This document shows, one piece after another, positions 58,263 through 64,000 of a DNA stretch of 64,000 bases. The stretch lies in NCBI GenBank assembly GCA_034638255.1, contig JAWPGT010000030.1, forward strand, positions 62,001-126,000, written 5' to 3'. Below the pieces are notes generated by a model that did not search any database, had not been told where the DNA came from, and saw only the letters and a program-made list of their open reading frames with translations. Source of the DNA: Coprinus comatus. Taxonomy: Eukaryota > Basidiomycota > Agaricomycetes > Agaricales > Agaricaceae. Every line of letters begins with the position of its first letter. Positions within the stretch are counted from its first letter, which is position 1. The translations under genes and the position numbers were made by a program.

Positions 58263-58719
58263 TCAAAAATTAGCTATCATTGAGATACTATTGATCTGTG
58301 CCTAGTTCAATTGTGCTTGTTTGTGCTCACTTGTAAGGAAAGGTACCCTCAGAGCCACCCTCCAGTGGTAGTATTGGAAAATACGGACTATTATTAGATA
58401 GTCACATGATATTTTCATTCTGTTTCACTTTAATCATTTCATACTTACTTTGCATTATATGGCAGCTCCTATTGGTTGTAGTTAGTGTTTCACCTATATG
58501 TTTCAACTCCTGTTTGGACTCCTGTTTCATGTATAATTAGTTACATGTAGTTGACACCTGACTCCTTATTGTTGTAGCACAGACTAGCAGTATTTAGTAT
58601 AAGTAGTTTACATTTGCTCCTGTATTAGTTAGTTCTCGAACTACCAAGTTCTCTTTATACTCTGTTCTCTCCAATAGCAAACACTACTATCTACCACTTC
58701 ATGCGTATACTTAAACTAT

Positions 58720-60223
58720 AATGTCTTCATATATACATGTTGCTTTCAACAGGTTATGGGCCCCGACTAGCCAGTATGGTTCCATGAGTTTGACGAGACA
58801 CCTAGCTTCTCAGCTGGTTAAGTCATCTCACTCTAGGAAATGTGTGGTTTATGTCAACCAACCTGGAGAGACTGAGTCCTGTTCTAGGCCCTCAGAGATT
58901 TCATCTCTCCCTCTCTGGTGTGATGCTTGCTCCATTCTACCATACTCGGTTAGATGGAAAGCTTGCAGATCTATTGCTGGCACACATATGTATGACTTAC
59001 AACATGAGGCTAATTCCTGTTTTGTTGTAGATTCATATCTCCAATCACTCATCATGACGGCTATCATCCCTACCCTTCCAGTATTGAAAGGCTCTGCTAA
59101 CTATCCTATGTAGTCAATGAAGCTGCTTAACTGTACTAACATAATCATACTGGATGGTTATTCAGTAGGACAAATCATTCTAGATGTCATTGCTGCCAAA
59201 GAGCATGATGTCCAATATACTGTAGCCACTGTTCCCGCTTCAGAAGGTGTTCTAGCACAAGCTGCCTACACTACCACTTACTAGAAAGTTATTCCTAGAG
59301 AACAAGCCAAGTATAATACAGCTGAGGCTTTTGCCTTAGGATTGATTAACTCCAAAATCTCTGATGAGATGCTGAATTACAGTATCCAACAGTCCGACCT
59401 TTTGTGGAATCATTTAAAATTCACATATGGTACATTCAATGCAGGAACTGCTTTTGAAATTTGGGCAAAAGCAGACAGCTTCAGACTTTCTGGATCTTTG
59501 GATCCATCAGCTGAGATTGCTCAATTCTCCTCATATTTCACTTGCCTCGAGACAGCAGATCCTCCTATCTGTGTTCCCAGTCTCCTTTGTGCACTCATGC
59601 TGTTGACGTGCATTCCAAATCAATGGAATGCAACTCAGGCTTTACTTCTCATTCAATATGGAAGTTCTGAGTTCTCCTGGCTCACAGTACAGATAGTTGC
59701 CAAAGCAATCCAGTCTGCTTGGCTCAACTCTCATGGTCAAGCTAATGCTTTATGTTCTCAAGGTGTTAAGGGCTTTAAAGGCCCTAAACAACACAACCAG
59801 AACCAAAACCAGAACCAAGGTCAAGGATCATACCCACAAGGGCAGCAACCACAACTGCAACAATCTGGCAGTGGTTCCAGTTCTGGTCAGACCCAACATG
59901 GTAGATCCAGTGAGGACAAGAAGAAGAAGAGGACTCGAGGGAAACATGGTCATAACAAGAATGCTAAGTCCATAGACACCACTAATACCTCTACTACTGG
60001 GGTAGATGCAGCAGCTTCCAATATTGTCATGCTCAATAAATTTACTTCACCTACTGCTACCATTATTAACCATCCCTTCAAATCTACTTGTGCTTTCATA
60101 GAAGAGATTCATGAGTCTACCCCCAAGAAGGTAGTTGAGCGTAAAGCTCCTACTGTAATTCCAAACCAACTCATGGGAAGGACCTGTTTGCAACAGACCA
60201 AGGCCCAAGTACTCAAGTCCTAG
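58720..60223 (+). pseudogene. Copia-like retrotransposon gag relic
   Basis: Two open frames (58720-59113 and 59342-60223) are parts of one gag, with stops near 59111 and 59281 between them. The second has 'YSIQQSDLLWNHLKFTYGTFNAGTAFEIWAKADSF', 'LCALMLLTCIPNQW' and a Gln/Asn/Gly-rich tail followed by a basic 'KKKKRTRGKHGHNK' segment, in the style of Ty1/Copia nucleocapsid proteins from basidiomycetes. No integrase or reverse transcriptase follows, so the element is truncated. Confidence 0.6.
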
Positions 60224-60419
60224 GAACATCGTCTTGGTATGGAGCCTATGCCTCCCCCTGCCTGTCAGGAATGCTCTAGACAGTCCCCAAGGTCAGTACT
60301 TATTGTTGGTTGAGGTTAGAAGAGTTGTGGCTGGATACTCTGTTTGGAGTTTTGGACTTGTAGATTATTTCCGCTTTCTGTAACATCACAATGTCACATC
60401 ACACATTACTGAAGCGTCC

Positions 60420-60516
60420 TGCAGACACATGAAGACTCTCTAGTCTAATACAAGTGTCTGCAGGTGAGTAATTAAGAAGTTATTGTATGTTCTAGTCTAA
60501 TACAAGTGTCTGCAGT
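60420..60516. repeat. Short direct repeat next to an LTR-like end
   Basis: TCTAGTCTAATACAAGTGTC followed by TGCAG occurs twice (about 60434-60459 and 60491-60515). The first is preceded by CTGCAGACAC at about 60419, which makes an inverted pair with GTGTCTGCAG. The second runs into TGCAGTGTTTGTGTTATATC at 60511, the same start as the left LTR-like arm at 55742. Confidence 0.55.
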
Positions 60517-61899
60517 GTTTGTGTTATATCTCAGTCATTTCTTAACTGTTTCCTTCCATTCCCTCGTCATCGTGCTCGCCTCGTCGTCCTCTACGATCCT
60601 GCACTTACACTGCCTTGCCTTCACTTGATGGTCTCGTTTTTACCTCTCATCCAGCCTGTGAGCCTAGTCCTCCGCATTTGGTCATCTCCATTGACGAAAA
60701 CAATAATGTTCACATGTGTCCTCCACATGATCAGGTGTCTGCTCTGGCATCTGTCTCTGTTCTTGATGAACAGTTTGAACAAATTATGAACTCTCCTTCT
60801 ACTCAGTACGATACCAATGACGGGGAATACAAGTATGTAGAATCTATGATCAAAGATTCATCTTTTTCTGATATGTGCTCTGTATAGCATGGACCCCGAA
60901 GCTTCTCGCTTCTGGGGTATTCCAGAAAATTCCTCTGCTCCGGGTTCTCCCACTTCTTGCTTCTAAGCTCGAGAGCTGTTGATGGACTATTGAGATCATT
61001 GCATGGGACTACTAGAACTATTCAGACTACTGTTTGTAATCCTCTACTGCTAGATACTGAGATTTGTATTTTTCCTGTCATGAATGATACTGCACATTAT
61101 GATTTTCCTATTTCTATCCCGATGAAGTACTTAAAACCTACTGTTTCGATCTCTGGATATGAAAGAGATGACCATACTAAATTTGTTAAGACCCTGAACC
61201 GTTAGATGCCTGTGGGTGAAACACAAGTGCCGTGTGGGAATGGGCTGGCAATCTTCTCTACTATCCTTCCAATTGGTATCCTAGTACCCAGTGGCTAGGA
61301 CCCATTTGGGATAATAAAGAGTTAGAATTAACCTGGCTTTTAACCCTACTACATCAGCAAAATGCACATCTCCTTAGCCAAGCTTAAACCTCCTTAAACC
61401 TCCTTGAAAACATTTCCAAGGATGACCAAGGATATATCAAGAATGTAAAAGAATTTTTATTTTCTCCTTGGAATTACTTAGTCATGCTTGACAAGTCAAT
61501 TCCAAGCTATTCTAAGCAGGGGGTCCTGGTTAGTCACACTTAATTCTACTTAGTTTTACCTTATATCTACTTGTACTGCCTTCGAAAATACTTTCTCAAG
61601 CTTATAAATCAGGTATATCAGAATATATATATATATAAAGCAAAATTTCAAGGACTCCTAGAGTGTCTCAAATATATGTAAATGTATATCAACTGAATTA
61701 TATTATTAGAAGGGAGACAGTAATGTACAAAAATACAAGAGTGATTGTATACAGCATAATAGTAGTGTATACTACAGTAATGTACCGAAATAAAGATAAA
61801 AAAATTACAAGAATATATTCATAATAGAACTTACTTGGGAGAATAAAGAACTGGACATTGCGATACGAGTATTGATCGGAACGTTACGTGGGTAGGTGC
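60517..61899. other. Degenerate repeat-derived sequence
   Basis: Starts with about 50 bp similar to the LTR-like arm at 55742, then has short open frames (60615-60887, 60957-61205) separated by stops. They resemble decayed gag-type sequence but no motif confirms it. A TA microsatellite lies at about 61626-61640. Confidence 0.4.
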
Positions 61900-62910
61900 G
61901 TTCAAACGGCGCCGTTGAGGCGGTTTGAACGATGCTAAGAACGTAAGATTCTGATAAGGATTGAGTATCAAAACAGGTGTTAGATTGAATAAGAACTTAC
62001 CAGAAGATAGGCTACTACAACTCCAGCAGTCCTCCATAGTGTGTACAAATCAAGGGTGGAACAGAGAATGTACGCGTGGTGTAAACGAGCCTAAAAGCAT
62101 GTTATGGGGTGCAGGAGGGAGTGAGATATCAGTAAAATAACAGGATTGGTGTAAAAGTTAGAAAACATACTTTTCACCAATGAATACCCCACCATACCAC
62201 ACAGTACTACCCTCTATCGATTTTCCTTCTCGATGCGGTTCCAACGAGCCTAAGAACGTGGTGTATGGTGCGAAAATGACTGTGTTAGTAGTTGTAGAGT
62301 GAATAGTATACTCACAAGATAGACCTTAGAAGATAAGGTCACTACATATCCAGAACTTCTCCATATCGTTTACAAGTTGGAGATGTCATAGAAGTGGTAC
62401 GCGTAGGTTAGACGAGCCTAAGAATGTGCCATGGAGTGCAGGAGGGAGTGAGAAATGAGTAAAATACTTCCCTTGAGACAGATAATGACTCACCAAGGAA
62501 GAAACCCCCCTTTGTGGGGTATACACCATACCACGTCATCACCTAACCCTCCTATCCTATAGTACACGTTGAGAAGGTTCTGGAGAGCCTAGAAACATTC
62601 CTGTATGTAGAAAAATGAGTGATACAGAAGAAAAACAGCAAGTAATGACACACCAGCAGTAAAACTGATGTTATAGCATGGCTACTGCATCGGGACGCGT
62701 GTATGTAGGCTTGTTCAAAGCGGAGTATTGAGGCCGTCCTGGAGAGCCTGAGAACACGCCAATACGCGATTATATGAGCCCAATACATGGAAAATAGTCG
62801 AAATTGACATACCTTATAAGAATAATGAAAACCCCACCATATCACACATACATAGGCTCATTCAATGCATAATGTCGAGACGGTTCCAACGAGCTCCAAC
62901 ACGTAGAGTT
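61900..62910. repeat. Degenerate tandem repeat, unit about 160 bp
   Basis: The motif GAGCCTAAGAACGTG or a close variant recurs at about 61931, 62087, 62246, 62414, 62585, 62744 and 62891, spacings 147-171 bp. Other parts also repeat: 'GTGCAGGAGGGAGTGAGA' (twice, about 62109 and 62438), 'ACCCCACCATA.CACACA' (about 62187, 62832) and 'GCGGTTCCAACGAG'/'ACGGTTCCAACGAG'. Seven diverged units suggest an old satellite-like array. Confidence 0.6.
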
Positions 62911-63839
62911 TCATTAAGAAATGAGAGTGCAGTGGTGACATTACTCAGAGTCGGCAGTAAGTAGAAGTTGTGACCTTCGTGAGGTTGCATTGCTGATGCA
63001 ACGTGTCCTGTCACATGAGATGGTGAGAGTGATCATGTGACAGTCCGATTTTGTGATTTTTCGTGAAGTCCAAATCTAGGAACATAAATGATATGATTAT
63101 TGATGCATCATCATGAAATAACAACACATCATTAATGACATCAACCAAACAAATGAAACAAAAACAAAGTCAATAACACAAATTAACTTCAACTTTTTGT
63201 GACCTTAGAATAGTGCTTGGGAAACTTAAAAACTTGGTTGGAAATATTGACTACCTTAGAGTTACTTTGAAAATATATATCTAAGTATCAGTAAGTATAC
63301 TAAGCTACCCAAGCTATACTGAGTACTACTAAGGACATGCTGGAAATGCTGATGTAGTACATGCGTATTTATACCTATCTAGACTAAGTTCTAGAGATAT
63401 CTACATACTGGTAGTCCGTGAGTCATTACTAGTCAACTACAGTGGCTATGAATGTCCAGACAAGTAGAGAACAATATACATGACAAGAGAACTATCTACT
63501 TGGGTTCTAAGAGACATAAAGAAACATAAAGAGATATAAAGAAACTATCAGTCCATTCTACTACATGCCTAAGTTGCTGTGTAAAGGGCAACTCACGTTG
63601 GCGACAAGCGGCCTGATGACTAGTGAGGAATCCAAAGTTATATTTGATCGGAAACATATTACAGAACAGATACAACATACCTAGCGAGGAATCCAAAGAG
63701 AAAGAGTTGGGGATTCACTCGCACAGGCTACACACAATATATACTACTATACAAATAGAGACACCAGCTATTGTCCAGAGGGATGCTGTAACATGGACAA
63801 TGGGAACAATGGGGGATGGGTCATGTAAGGGGGCAAGTC
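62911..63839. other. Repeat-derived flank of a Gypsy-like element
   Basis: No intact gene. The sequence GAGGAATCCAAAG occurs at about 63626 and 63690. A plus frame at 63623-63919 is of uncertain meaning and may belong to a retrotransposon leader or gag end. Confidence 0.35.
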
Positions 63840-63845
63840 ATAAAA

Positions 63846-64000
63846 GCGCAAAGTCAGGAGGTGTTCCAATGGAAGTCGGAACATCAGAGGATCAGTCAGT
63901 AGTCAGTGTGTCAGTGTAAGGGTCGGTGAGGAAGGTCCCCTTACAGCTCAGAGAAATACTAAAAGCATGGACATCCTTGCCCTGATAGACTCAGGAGCAG
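63846..64000 (+). mobile_element. Start of a Gypsy-type retrotransposon aspartic protease (runs off right edge)
   Basis: In one frame the last bases encode 'GEEGPLTAQRNTKSMDILALIDSGA'-like sequence; the 'ALIDSGA' at 63977-63999 is the catalytic loop of retroviral-type aspartic proteases of Ty3/Gypsy elements (Asp-Ser-Gly). The protein continues outside the window. Confidence 0.65.

Noticed and set aside
60420..60516. Spaced repeats that could suggest a CRISPR array
   Set aside because: Only two copies, in a eukaryotic retrotransposon relic, adjoining an LTR-like end.

Overview
The window reads as nuclear DNA of a basidiomycete fungus, most likely an agaricomycete. The genes are dense and broken by many short introns of about 45-80 nt. 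Conserved eukaryotic genes can be followed exon by exon, and the accessory genes belong to types common in mushroom genomes: F-box proteins with variable C-termini, and tetraspan or single-pass membrane proteins. Exon boundaries below were worked out by hand from splice sites, reading phase and protein-family continuity; no search was run.

0-7 kb: the 3' end of a serine palmitoyltransferase LCB1 gene. It is followed by a decayed copy (about 0.8-2.2 kb) and an intact copy (2.57-6.67 kb) of a two-gene module. The module is an F-box gene on one strand, divergent from a seven-exon gene of unknown function ('gene X'). Gene X carries residues resembling a PD-(D/E)XK nuclease core. A second intact module lies at 25.84-29.87 kb as the reverse complement of the first, so about 4-kb inverted repeats bracket 19 kb of housekeeping DNA. 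This three-copy module is the most interesting object in the window.

7.3-23.4 kb: the bracketed block holds a single-pass membrane protein, an F-box/LRR-like protein, RPC40 (RNA polymerase I/III subunit AC40) divergent from SFM1 (ribosomal protein arginine methyltransferase) across an 87-bp promoter, a divergent pair of paralogous tetraspan membrane proteins, an intron-containing tRNA-Ala(CGC), and the autophagy kinase ATG1 starting 60 bp after the tRNA.

30.8-42.2 kb: a multi-span membrane protein, ribosomal protein eL34, two adjacent DNA-transposon-like elements (one of 918 bp with a 9-bp target duplication, one of 375 bp with 33-bp perfect inverted repeats), a gene-poor stretch, the convergent pair GPI11 (PIG-F) and PHO13-type phosphatase, and a bZIP transcription factor.

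43.3-55.4 kb: the fork-protection protein TOF1/Timeless divergent from a ZZZ3-like SANT/Myb protein, PBDC1 (the eEF1A chaperone family), a MARVEL-like membrane protein, a possible Rrn9-like protein and a long disordered serine/proline-rich protein.

55.4-64 kb: a transposon graveyard. It contains LTR-like arms in inverted orientation, a Tc1/mariner transposase relic, a Copia-like gag relic, a degenerate tandem repeat of about 160 bp, and the start of a Gypsy-type protease at the window edge.
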